This document shows positions 17,973 to 29,425 of a stretch of DNA of 64,000 nt, piece after piece (the stretch's first letter is position 1; the number at the start of each line of letters is the position of its first letter). The DNA comes from Meconema thalassinum (taxonomy: Eukaryota; Arthropoda; Insecta; Orthoptera; Tettigoniidae). Made by a program: the position numbers and the translations under genes. The notes below the pieces were generated by a model. That model saw only the letters and a list, made by a program, of their open reading frames with translations, did no database searches and was not told the DNA's origin. The stretch is taken from assembly GCA_946902985.2 (NCBI GenBank), contig OX336396.1:233320797-233384796 (forward strand), written 5' to 3'.

Positions 17973-19192
17973 CAAGTAGTTCCGTGAAGAACTATACAGC
18001 CTATTTTCATATATCCTACTTAAGTTAACTGCCACTATCAACATACACAATTTCAGTTTGATTGCTGTAATAGATTCATAGATACTGAGAACCGCCTAAA
18101 TATTTCGGATGGTCGCCATGTTGGATTTATATATATGTAGGTCCTAGAGTTATGTACTGTTACATGAAGATTATTGTGTACGTGTAGCATTCAAACTTCA
18201 ATCGCATGATTAGGACACAAGAAGTAACAAGGAGATTTTAAAATTTCGCACAGCTGCCATCTTGTGGTTATGGAAACAATTGAAATATATTAGATGCGAG
18301 TGGATTAACATTTGTACGTTTCACTGCACTCGGATGGTTAAATTGCGAGAAACGTCCATGTGAATATTTATACTTCGCGTCGCCACCCTGTTGGATTTGT
18401 GATCACCAGGTTATTGAAAGTCCTATAGATGAACCTATGTGCATAGCCCATATGAACATGAAAAAATTCAGTTTGATTGCCATAATAGATTCGTAGATAT
18501 TCAGAGCCGTCTAAATATTTCGGATGGTCGCCATGTTGGATTGTTATATGTATAGGACATAGAGTCATGTACCATTAAAGGAAAATTATTGCGTAGGTTC
18601 ATTATTCAAACTTTCACTTCGATCGCATGATTACGACACAAGAAATAAAAACTTAATAAAATTTACACAGCCGCCATGTTGAGGTTATGTAAACAATTGA
18701 ACTAAATTATATACCAGTGCATTACAATGTGTATAAATATTTACTGTACCAAGTTTCATTGCGTTTGGATCATTAAATCGCGAGAAAGTTCTATTAAAAT
18801 TTTTCAAATTCACTTGACCTCCATGTTCGTTTTGTAGTTACCAGATTTTAAAAAGTCACATAGGTGAACTTCTAGTAAATCCCTTTTTCACCGTAACAAA
18901 TTCTAGGGTGACATCGGTAATAGTTCGGAGATATTGAATGCTGGTGAAATATTTCGCACAGCCGCCATTTTGGAATGGTGAGTCGTAACAAAATTTGAAG
19001 GGCACGGTCGGGGTCGTCCGGAATAGTGCTATGAACTGACCGATCTTCATTGGAATCTCTCCAGCCGTTTAGAAATTAATAGGGGGGAGTGGGGGCACAC
19101 ACCATCACACACACACACACACACACAGACACACGGACAAAAGGTGATCTCATAAGCCTATATTTATCATAAATGAAAATAGGCTAAAAATA
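17973..19192 (+). mobile_element. 146-bp-monomer transposon, copy B
   Basis: It starts with the family's subterminal block CAAGTAGTTCCGTGAAGAAC and runs through monomers with cores at about 18117, 18258, 18384, 18532, 18675, 18822 and 18966; one monomer is ~20 bp short. It closes with an (AC)n tract (about 19101-19129) and the GGTGATCTCATAAGCC ... AATAGGCTAAAAA end. The outermost inverted repeat is missing on the left, so this copy is truncated there. Confidence 0.85.
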
Positions 19193-19856
19193 GTCATTTT
19201 TTAAAGAATTAGTTTTGTGAAGCAATTACCCAAGGGGCCTTGGAACGACATAGGAAAGAATTAAGTCAGCCTTTTGTTTAAGCTACACAGAAAACATTTT
19301 CAGGTCAAAAAGCACGGAAGCTCACTGGCAAGGCAAAATCCATCACAAAGTAAATTGTTTTGTGGGTTCTAGCCAGAAACCACTGCTGCATGTAGTGCGG
19401 ACAGAGGAGAAAAGCATTAAGTCAATGACCAGCTGCCTTCCAGCTTTATGTCGCACTAAACTGACCACGGAGCTCAAAGGCATTGAGTCTCGTTTGCAAA
19501 ATTGATTAGAAAAATATGTTTATGAAATTAAAACTAATGTTCCGCTAACACAAATATAACCTGAATAGTTGCTTCACAACATAGATGGCTAATATAGTGT
19601 GTTTGTTAAGTTCTGTGCTGTCAATGAGTTTTATCTGTCTCCTGTAAAGTAGTGGAAACTGACTTAATGCTTGTCAACTCCGACCGATTCAATTAGATCC
19701 AAGTTAGCGTTCGCCTGGGAGATCGGCCTGTTATCATCCCCAGTTGTATCTGCTGACAAAGTGTGTTCAGCTCTCAGACACTGTCTTTGCGACGGTAGAG
19801 GAACGATCTCTCGCAGAGTCCGTAGGCGAAGCCGAACTGGGAGGATAAGCGATTTG
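19193..19856. other. No recognisable gene between two transposon copies
   Basis: Two short stretches (GAGAAAAGCATTAAGTC near 19411) recall the SINE-3 tail; the rest is not recognised. Confidence 0.45.
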
Positions 19857-21347
19857 AAACAAGTAGTTCCGTGAAGAACTATACAGCCTAGTTTCATACA
19901 TCCTACTTATGTTAATTGCCTCTATCAACATACAAAATTTCAGTTTGATTGCTGTAATAGATTCGTAGATATTGAGAACCGACTAAATATTTCGGATGGT
20001 CCTCATGTTGGATTTTATATATATATAAATCCTAGAGTTATGTACTGTTACATGAAGATTATTGTGTTCGTGTAGCATTCAAACTTGAATCGCATGATTA
20101 GGACACAAGAAGTAATAAGGAGATTTTAAAATTTCGCTCAGCTGCCATCATGTGGTTATGGAAACAATTGAAAAAAATAGAAGCCAGTGGATTAACATTC
20201 TTGTAAGGATTTACTGTACCAAGTGTCACTGCACTCCGATGGTTAAATTGCGAGAAACGTCCATGTGAATATTTATATTTCGCGTCGCCACCATGTTGGA
20301 TTTGTGATCACCAGGTTATTTAAAGTCCTATAGGTGAACTTAAGTTCATAGCCCCTATGAACATTAAAAAAATTCAGTTTGATTGCTATAATAGATTCGT
20401 AGATATTCAGAGCCGTCTAAGTATTTCGGATGGTTGCCATGTCGGATTGTTAAATGTATAGGCCATAGAGTCATGTACCATTAAATGGAAAATTATTGCG
20501 TAGGTTTATTATTCAAACTTTCACATCGATCGCATGACTACGACACAAGAAATAAAAACTTAATTTTAAAATTCGCACAGCCGCCATCTTGAGGTTTTGT
20601 AAACAATTGAACTAAATTACACACCAGTGCATTACAATGTGTATAAACATTTCCTGTACCAGATTTCATTGCGTTTGGAACATTAAAGCGCGAGAAAGGT
20701 CTATTTAAAATTTTCAAATTCGCTTGGCCGCCATGTTCGTTTTGTAGTTAACCGGTTTTTGAAAGTCTTATAGATGAACTTCCAGTAGTGCCCTTTATCT
20801 CCGTACAAAATTTCAGGGTGATACCGCCAATAGTTTCAGAGATATAGAATGCCGGTGAAATATTTCGCACTTCCGCTATCTTGTGGTTATGTAAACAATT
20901 GAACAAAGTTAGACGTCGGTGCATTACAATGTGTATAAACATATATACTGTATCAAGTTTTATTGCGTTTGGTTGGTTAAATCGCGAGAAACGTCTATTT
21001 AAATTTCGCAAATTCGCGTGGCCGCCATGTTTGTTTTGTAGTTACCAGTTTTTCAAAAGTCACATAGATGAACTTCTAGTAGTTCCCTTTATCACCGTAA
21101 AAAATTTCAGGGTGATATCGGGAATAGTTTCGGAGATATTGATTGCTGGTGAAATATTTCGCACAGCCGCCATGTTGGATTGGTGAGACGTAACAAAATT
21201 TGAAGGACACGGTCGGGGTCGTCCGGAATAGTGCTATGAACTTACCGAGTTTCATTGAAATCGCTCCAGCCGTTTAGAAGTTATTAGGGACACACACACG
21301 CACATGCACAAACACATGGACAAATGGTGAACTCATAAGCCTATTTT
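19857..21347 (+). mobile_element. 146-bp-monomer transposon, copy C
   Basis: It opens with ACAAGTAGTTCCGTGAAGAA and carries monomers with GCCGCCAT-type cores near 20285, 20437, 20584, 20731, 21026 and 21171, then a short CA-rich tract and the CTCATAAGCCTATTTTTT end. It abuts copy D in opposite orientation at about 21347, forming a palindromic junction. Confidence 0.85.
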
Positions 21348-22370
21348 TTAGCCTATTTTCATTTTGAAAAAATAGGCTTATGAGATCAACTTTTGTCCGT
21401 GTGTGTGTGCGTGTGCGTGTGTGTGTGTGTGAGAGAGAGGAGTGTGTGTGTGTGTCCCCCAAATAAATTCTAAACGGCTGGAGTGATTTCAATGAAACTC
21501 GGTAAGTTCATAGCATTATTCCGGGCGACCCCGACCGTGTCCTTCAAATTTTCTTACGTCTCACCAATCCAACATGGCGGCTGTGCGAAATATTTCACCA
21601 GCATTCAATATCTCCGAAATTATTCCCGATATCATCCTGGAAATTATTACGGTGATAAAGGGAACCACTGGATGTTCACCTATGTGACTTTTGAAAAACT
21701 GGTAACTACGAAACCAACATGGCGGCAACGCAAATTTGCGACTTTTAAATAGACTTTTCTCGCGATTCAACCACCCAAACGCAATGAAACTTGGTACTGT
21801 ATATGATTATACACATTGTAATGCACCGACATCTAACTTCGTTTAATTGTTTACATAACCACAAGATGGCTGATGTGCGAAATATTTCACCGGCATTCTA
21901 TATCTCTGAAACTATTAGTGGTATCACCCTGAAATTTTGTACGGAGATAAAGGGCATTACTGGAAGTTCATCTAAAAGACTTTCAAAAACCGGTTAACTA
22001 CAAAACTAACATGGCGGCCAAGCGAATTTGAAAATTTTAAATAGATTTTTCTCGCGATTTAATGTTCCAAACGCAATGAAATCTGGTACAGGAAATGTTT
22101 ATACACATTGTAATGGTCTGGCATATAATTTAGTTCAATTGTTTACATAACCTCAAGATGGCGGCTGTGCGCATTTTAAAATTAAGTTTTTATTTCTTGT
22201 GTCGTAATCATGCGATCGAAGTAAAAGTTTGAATAATGAACCTTCGCAATGATTTTCCTTTAATGGTACATGACTCTATGGCCTATACATTTAACAATCC
22301 AACATGGGGACCATCCGAAATATTTACACGGCTCTGAATTTCTACGAATCTATTATATCAATCACACTGA
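21348..22370 (-). mobile_element. 146-bp-monomer transposon, copy D (inverted, truncated)
   Basis: Minus-oriented copy starting with AGCCTATTTTCATTTTG and a (GT)n tract. ATGGC cores fall at 21574, 21719, 21866, 22011 and 22158, spaced 145, 147, 145 and 147 bp. The copy is cut at 22370 by the start of copy E. Confidence 0.88.
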
Positions 22371-24436
22371 TTTTTAGCCTATTTTCAATTTTGAAAAAAA
22401 TAGGCTTATGAGATCACCTTTTGTCCGTGTGTGTGTGCGTGTGTGTGTGTGTGTGTGTGAGGTGTGTGTGTGTCCCCCCTAATAAAATCTAAACGGATTG
22501 ATCGATTTCAATGAAACTCAGTAAGTTCATAGCACTATTCCGGGCGACCTTGACCGTGCCCTTCAAATTTTGTTACGTCTCACCAATCCAACATGGCGGC
22601 TGTGCGAAATATTTCACCAGCTTTCAATATCTCCGAAACTATTCCCAATATCACCCTGGAATTTATTACGGTGATAAAGGGAACTACTATAAGTTCACCC
22701 ATGTGACTTTTGAAAAACTGATAACAACAAAAGCAACATGGCGGCCACGCGAATTTGCGACTTTCAAATAGACGTTTCTCGCTATTTAACCAACCAAACG
22801 CAATAAAACTTGGTACAGTATATATTAATACACAATGTAATGCACCGACATCTAACTTCGTTCAATTGTTTACATAACCACAAGATGGCGGATGTGTGAA
22901 ATATTTCACCGGCATTTTATATCTCTGAAACTATTAGCGGTATCACCCTGAAATTTTGTACGAAGATAAAGGGCATTACTGGAAGTTCAACTATAAGACT
23001 TTCAAGAACCGGTTAACTACAAAACTAACATGGCGGCCAAGCGAATTTGAAAATTTTAAATAGACCTTTCTCGCGATTTAATGTTCCAAACGTAATGAAA
23101 TCTGGTACAGGAAATGTTTATACACATTGTAATGCATTGGTATCTGTTTTAGTTCAATTGTTTACATAACCTCAAGTTGGCGGCTGTGCGAATTTTAAAA
23201 TTAAGTTTTTATTTCTTATGTCGTAATCATGCGATCGAAGTGAAAGTTTGAATAATGAACCTTCGCAATAATTTTCGTTTAATGGTACATGACTCTATGG
23301 CCTATACAAACAACAATCCAACATGGCGACCGTCCGAAATATTTAGACGGCTCTGAATATCTACGAATCTATTATAGCAATCAAACTGTATTTTTTTATG
23401 TTCATAGGGGCTATGAACTTAAGTTCACCTATAGGACTTTAAATAACCTGGTGATGACAAATTCAACATGGTGGTGACGCAAAGTATAAATATTCACTTG
23501 GACGGTTCTCGCAATTTATCCATCCGAGTGCATTGAATCTTGGTACAGTAAATCCTTATACGAATGTTAATCCACTGGCATCAAATTTATTTCAATTGTT
23601 TCGATAACCACAAGATGGCAGCTGTGCGAAATTTTAAAATCTCCTTGTTACTTCTTGTGTCCTAATCATGCGATTGAAGTTTGAATGCTACACGTACACA
23701 ATAATATTCATGTAACAGTACATAACTCTAGGACCTACATATATAAAATCCAACATAGCGACCATCCGAAATATTTAGTCGGTTCTCAATATCTACGAAT
23801 CTATTACAGCATATCAAACTGAAATTTTGTATGTTGAGAGTGGCAATTAACATAAATAGGATATATGAAATTAGGCTGTATAGTTCTTCACGGAACTACT
23901 TGTTTTATATTCATAGGGGCTATAAACTTAAGTTCACCTATAGGACTTCATATAACCTGGTGATCACAAATCCAACATGGCGGCGACGCGAATTATAAAT
24001 TTTCACATGGATGTTTCTCACAATTTAACTATCCGAGGGCAGTGAAACTTGGTACAGTAAATCCTTATACGAATATTAATCCACTGGCATCAAATTTATT
24101 TCAATTGTTTCCATAGCTACAAGATGGCAGCTGTGCGAAATTATAAAATCTGCTTGTTACTTCTTGTGCCCTAATCATGCGATTTAAGTTTGAATGCTAC
24201 ACGTACACAATAATCTTCATGTAACAGTACATAACTCTAGGACCTACATATATAAAATCCAACATGGCGACCATCCGAAATATTTGGTCGGTTCTCATTA
24301 ATTACGAATCTATTACAGCAATCAAACTGAAATTTTGTATGTTGATAGTGGCATTTAACATAAGTAGGATATATGAAAATAGGCTGTATAGTTCTTCACG
24401 GAACTACTTGTTCAAAATTGAAAATAGGCTAAAAAT
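22371..24436 (-). mobile_element. 146-bp-monomer transposon, copy E, complete with inverted termini
   Basis: The best-preserved copy, 2066 bp. The terminal inverted repeat is 25 bp and perfect (22371-22395 and 24412-24436), beginning TTTTTAGCCTATTTTC. Inside the left end lie a hairpin and a (GT)n tract (22427-22472); inside the right end is the CAAGTAGTTCCGTGAAGAAC block in reverse. ATGG cores occur at 22593, 22738, 22885, 23030, 23177, 23323, 23468, 23615, 23755, 23977, 24124 and 24264. A second copy of the subterminal block near 23880-23910 explains the one longer gap. There is no transposase, so the family is non-autonomous; no target duplication was recognised. Confidence 0.88.
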
Positions 24437-24503
24437 ATGAAAACTATTGTGTTGGAAGCTATTTTTTTGTGTTGCCTTAGAAACCTATATGTCATGTATT
24501 TCA

Positions 24504-24637
24504 TTCGGTCAGCAGAATTGTACCCAATTGTAATGGGTGGTTCCCTAATCCTGAAAAAAAGTACATGGTAAGTTTGTAATATTTTTCAGGACTAGGGAAC
24601 CATCCATTACATTTGGTTACAATCGTGTTGACCGATT
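24504..24637. repeat. 134-bp foldback hairpin
   Basis: TTCGGTCAGCAGAATTG... on the left is mirrored by ...CAATCGTGTTGACCGA on the right, giving a stem of about 55 bp with few mismatches and a loop of about 23 bases. It could be a miniature inverted-repeat element or a small-RNA hairpin. No target duplication was clear. Confidence 0.75.
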
Positions 24638-24869
24638 GAAAAACATAAAATGTCGATGATAAATATTGTTTAAATCGACATGCATAGAGATACTCCTTCA
24701 TTGAGCGTAGAACTCAAGACGTTTTGAATCATAATCCACGACGCTAGCGCCACAGCCACAACAGCCAACTCATTTTCTGCCACAAGACGGTAACTTATTG
24801 TGCTGTAAGTAATATATATATATATTTAGAATCTGGCCAATTATAGACCGCTTTGAACCTAAGACTACG
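24638..24869. other. Spacer with (AT)n
   Basis: Short (AT)n run at about 24809-24823. Nothing else recognised. Confidence 0.5.
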
Positions 24870-25297
24870 GTACATTGTTTCGTTTTTTCTATTTTTCCCA
24901 AAACTTCTTCATACGTTGGCTGATGGCCTGCCTCTGTTCCGCTGATAACACTCTCCGTGGTTGATGTGGAACTTGCAGAATCGAAAAATCTGCAGTAGTG
25001 ATCAGTCGCCGGAATTCCACCCTATTAGAAATGATGTTGTTTGTGATCTTCAGTTTTTGCAGATTACACCGTATCTCCTCCAGCCATCTAGTGGTGTTTT
25101 TTAATTTGGAGATATAGTCAAACATTTTCTTAGTTAGCCTGCTGCTATCCATTCTATGAAGGTGACCATAAAATCGTAGTCTCCGTCTTTTAATTGAGTC
25201 TGTAATTTTTTCCACATTTCGGTAAAGGTCTTCATTTTTTCTCTTCATCAAAATATCTTTATTCTTTTGGGGACCCAAAATTTTCCTAAGTATTTTC

Positions 25298-25328
<31 letters not shown>

Positions 25329-25975
25329 TCCAGTTCTTCTTGTTCACCTCTTTTGTTCAACGTTAAACATTCTGATCCGTATAATACCTATGGTTTAATT
25401 ACAGTTGTGTAGTGCCTGATTTTTGCCTGGAATGAAATTGATCGTTTGTTGTATCTATGTTGGGTGAGTTTATAGGCATTTTCCATCTTTCTGAATCCCT
25501 CCTTGCAGGATGTGTTATCAAGTCCATTTGACTGGATCCATTCTCCCAAATATTTAAATTTATCAACTCTTTGAATCTGTCCATGTTGAGTTGTTAGATA
25601 TTTTTCTCCATTGTGTCTGTGTTCAATATATTTGTTTTTTTTTTCATATGAAATCTGAAGACCAGTTTTTATTGTTATTTCATGTAGGGTTTCAACCATT
25701 ATTTGTGCTTGAAATCTGTTTTCTGAAATGATTGCTATGTCATCAGCAAAGGCAAGACATTTCACCTCAAATCTTCCTTTTCCTTGCCCCAAATGGACCC
25801 CTTCAATGTTTCTTTCGCATAATTTAAGTTCCCATTCCTTCATGATTTTGTTTAATATCAAATTAAATAGAAGTGGTGAAAGCCCATCACCTTGTCTAAC
25901 TCCGGTTTTGATTTGGAAGGGTTCTGAAATGTCGTTTAGAAATTTAAGTAATATTATGGAAGTAATATTTTAAGA
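24870..25975 (-). pseudogene. RTE-like LINE reverse transcriptase, 5' truncated
   Basis: Two frames (25388-25861 and 24889-25347) belong to one non-LTR reverse transcriptase. From the right, GVRQGDGLSPLLFN and the catalytic LAFADDIAI are followed by a KFKYLGEWIQ block, then RRLRFYGHLHRMD and a terminal AEQRQAISQRMKKFWEK typical of RTE-like elements in insects. A (CTTT)n microsatellite (about 25304-25328) lies within the coding sequence and adds a Lys/Glu/Arg run, with loss of frame between the two parts. The endonuclease and N-terminal half are absent beyond 25975. Confidence 0.85.
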
Positions 25976-25984
25976 AGTAGAATA

Positions 25985-26820
25985 TGTGTCAAACTTTTTC
26001 TATCTGGGCCAGTCACTATCTTGTCAGCAAAATATGGATAAGGAAATCAACAGGTGGATATCGTCAGCGTGGCAAAAATTCTTGAGCCTGTCCTTCATAT
26101 TGAACAGCAGAGAGCATTGCCTCAAGACAAAAAGGCGAGTGATGACTCGTGTGTACTTCCGTTCTCCTCTATGGAGCACAAACGTGCTCAATAACCAAGA
26201 CGCAAGGTTCGAAGTTGGAAGTGTGCCAGAGGATAATGGAGAGACAACTTCTAAACATTACATTAAGGAACAGAATTAGAAACGAGGAAATCAGGAAGAG
26301 GACAGGGCTAGAGGATGTCATCACGAGGACCAAGAAACTGAAATGGACATGGGCAGGCCATGTACTGAGAATGGATCACGCAAGGCCTACTCAACTACCG
26401 AGTGGGAGCCCAGAGATGGAAGAAGAAACCCCGGCCGTCCGAAGACCAGATGGTCAGACGAGTTCCAGTCGACGATGGGGAAGCAGTGGATGAGAGCTGC
26501 AGGTCAACGGAATTCGTGGAGGACTGTCGTCGGAACATTTTGTTTGAAACATCCCTAGACTCATCGTCAGCTTGGATAAATCTTCAGGATTATATGAACT
26601 AGGTCCAAGTTTTACGAGTGAAAATGTTTAACATAATACGATCATTTATGAGGAAGATGAATAAGAGTGTAAATAGTCAGGACAATTAGTTTTAAGTTAC
26701 TATAATATTAAGGTAAATGTTCATGAGCCTGGCTCATCTGATGAAATATCTCAGAGCTATCCTGCTAGCAGGAGGCCTATGCCCTTTATGGGATTTACCA
26801 ATGGCTAATAATAGACAAAT
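25985..26820 (+). pseudogene. LINE C-terminal region and 3' UTR, frameshifted
   Basis: Pieces in three frames form the end of another non-LTR reverse transcriptase: ERQLLNITLRNRIRNEEIRK, then KKLKWTWAGHVLRMD, then RNPGRPKTRWSDEFQ. Coding ends near 26600. The stretch up to AGGCCTATGCCCTTTATGGG and AATGGCTAATAATA (about 26778-26815) looks like the 3' UTR tail. It sits tail-away from the minus-strand LINE, separated by about 10 bp. Confidence 0.75.
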
Positions 26821-27040
26821 ACTATTTTAAACTGTTTTCAATATCGTTCCAGTTTGGAATTTAGTTCCAAATTCTATCTGAATAGTTGGAGGTAAAACAG
26901 TTTATGAAAGGCTAGCCAGTTTCCGTAACAATACATTGATATTGCACAGAGTATCCGACATGGATGTATTATAAAACTACAAGTAATATCTTGAAAATTA
27001 CAGAGTTAGTGAAGAAACCAGTATGCCATAGAGAAGTTAC
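26821..27040. other. No recognisable feature
   Basis: AT-rich; no frame or repeat recognised. Confidence 0.45.
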
Positions 27041-27250
27041 AATGACAGGCCTCCAAATATCGTGTGAGAAGACATATTTCATGGCAAATGGACACCAGAA
27101 TATCCAAAGATCCCCACTATGACGGATTATGGAATAATCACACACGTGTCTTCCTTCAAATATCTAGGAGAAATCTTTGTACCATCTGGAATGGACAGGG
27201 GAGCTAATTTAGAAAGCATCACCAAACTTCTAAAAGCATACCGAATAACA
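27041..27250 (+). pseudogene. LINE reverse transcriptase fragment
   Basis: A short decayed frame reads CEKTYFMANGH and VSSFKYLGEIFVPSG, the region just after the catalytic motif in RTE-like reverse transcriptases. The Helitron-like element interrupts it at 27257. Confidence 0.65.
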
Positions 27251-28013
27251 TGGACATCTCTATATATATAAGAATGAAAGTTTGTCTGTTTTTTTTTTTG
27301 AATTTCTACGGAAATTTGCGTTATTTACGCGTTTTAGACTGTTTTATGACGGACGTGCGCGAAAATAAAATTTTTGTCTGTCTGTCTGTCTATCTGTTTG
27401 TTTGTCTGTCTGTGGACAATTTTTTGTGTCCTTATAATTCGAGAACGGCTGAGTGGATCAACGTAAAATTTGGTACAGATATCCTTCAGAGGCACGACAC
27501 CAATCATTGATGTAACTCTTCTCTGTTCCTCTCATAAAAGGGGGCCTACCCCCTTAAAATACTTGCTGAAATAGGCGTAGAAGGGCGAGATAAAGCTCAT
27601 TTTCAGCCCCTCAATGTGAGAAACGAAACTCGGGGACCCCGAAAACCACATTTTAAGGCCCTATGACCAACAGTTTTTGAGATATTCCCAGAAAATTAAT
27701 TTCATTTATTACAATAATGAAAGGAAGCTAGCCATGGCAACAGAAATTCACAGGTCCATCTATTGCTGTAATATAAGACGCAATACAATTCCATTTATTA
27801 CATTACTGAGATAGTTTGCAAACGGCTATAAGGTTATAACGGAACCAAACTAAGCTGTAAAATTCATCAATACATATAATGCGCTTAAGGGGGTCAAGGG
27901 GTACTCTAGAATTTTTTCACGCGATTTACACGTGCTGGTGTGCTACGGAAGGTCAATTATATCCCTAGCCCTATATTGTTATATATTATTATAATAATAA
28001 TTATTATTATTAC

Positions 28014-29425
28014 ACTACGGAAAGGAAGACCCCAGAGGTCTGGAAAAAGGGAATAATTGTCCCGATCTTCAAGAAAGGTAGTAGAACAGAATGCAGAAAC
28101 TATCGGGGAATAAAACTGATGAGACATTGAGCAAAGATGATTGAGAAAGTTTTGGAAAGGAGAATTAGGACAAGGATAGAAGGAGGGATGAGGGAAGATC
28201 AACATGGCTTCAGAGCAGGAAGGTCCACAGTGGATTTGATTTTTGCTGTAAGGCAGTTACAAGAACAGCACTATGAGTATGGAACAGATCTACTGATGGC
28301 CTTCCTGGACATTGAGAAAGCATATGACAGTGTATGCAGAAACAAAGTATGGAAGTCCCTGGAGGATAGAGGAGTAGAAAAATGGACTATAAGGAGGATA
28401 AAGGAGGTGTACAAAAGGAAGCGTGAGCTGTGTGAAAGTGGGAGGAGAGAGATCGGACTGGGTGGAACAGAGAAACGGCCTGAAACAAGGAAGTGCACTG
28501 GCACCGTTACTTTTCATTGTGGTGATGGATGACATAATGACCCGAGTGGCACAAGTAATTGGGGAAGGAAAGAAGAAAACAATGGTGTTAGCGGATGATT
28601 TGATGATTTGGGGAAACCAGGAGGAGGAGGTACAGGAACAGTTGGACGTGTGGGAAGGAATAATACAAGGATATGGGATGAAATTTAGCATAAATAAGAG
28701 TGAGATGGTGATCACAACAAGGAAAAAGGAAAGAACCACAACGGGAATAACAATTGGTGGGGAACAGCTGAAGAAAGTGGAGGGTTTCAGGTATCTGGGA
28801 AGCCTGATACAAGATAATGGAAGAAACTATAGAGACAAAATGAGCGGGGGAGACAGGCAGAAGCATTCCGGAGGAGTGTGAGAAGCATGTTATGGAGCAA
28901 GGATGTCCCTCAGAACAGAAAAAAGATCATATATCGGACGTACTATGCCCCTATCCTGACGTATGCCTCGGAGACCTGGGCTATGAAAGGAAGGGAGAAG
29001 AGCAAAATACAGGCCAGTGAGGTGAGGTTCTTGAGAAGTAGTATTGGAGCTACAATGATGGACAGAATAAGAAATAAGAGGACCAGAGAATTAATAAAGG
29101 AGGAACCATTACGGGATGGTATAGAGAAATCTAGACTTAGATGGCATGGACATGTAAAACGAATGGAGGATAAGAGGATACCCAGGAGGATACACGAGAC
29201 GAAGTGGGAAGGAAAGAGACCGAGAGGAAGACCGAGAGGAAGACCGAGAGACAGGTGGCTGAAAGGGATGGAAGAAAGCGTGAAGAAGAGAGGAGAAGGC
29301 TGGACAGGGGTGGAAGCTGAGAGATGGTGGGAAGACAGAAGACGTTGGAGTGGCCTGTGTTCCAAACAGACCCGGCCAACAGCTGGAAACTGTGCAAGAG
29401 GATGATGATGATGATGATACTACGG
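28014..29425 (+). mobile_element. 5'-truncated LINE with 7-bp target duplication
   Basis: ACTACGG occurs at 28014-28020 and 29419-29425 and flanks a 1398-bp insertion ending in (GATGAT)n, the kind of short-repeat tail used by RTE-like LINEs. The insertion lies in the duplicated region of the Helitron-like element. Confidence 0.8.
28021..29405 (+). pseudogene. RTE-like reverse transcriptase, central and C-terminal part
   Basis: Coding likeness starts with GIIVPIFKKGSRTECRNYRG, has an in-frame TGA at 28128-28130, then DQHGFRAGRSTVDLIFAVRQ and FLDIEKAYDS (the A motif). After a frameshift near 28440 come LKQGSALAPLLF and the active-site motif VLADDLMIWG. After a second shift near 28870 come LTYASETWAMKG and RWHGHVKRMEDKRIPRR. 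The C-terminal RGRPRGRPRDRW includes a short duplicated run. With one stop and two shifts it cannot work. Confidence 0.85.

Noticed and set aside
28271..29397. Minus-strand Ser/Leu-rich frames
   Set aside because: Antisense of the LINE reverse transcriptase.
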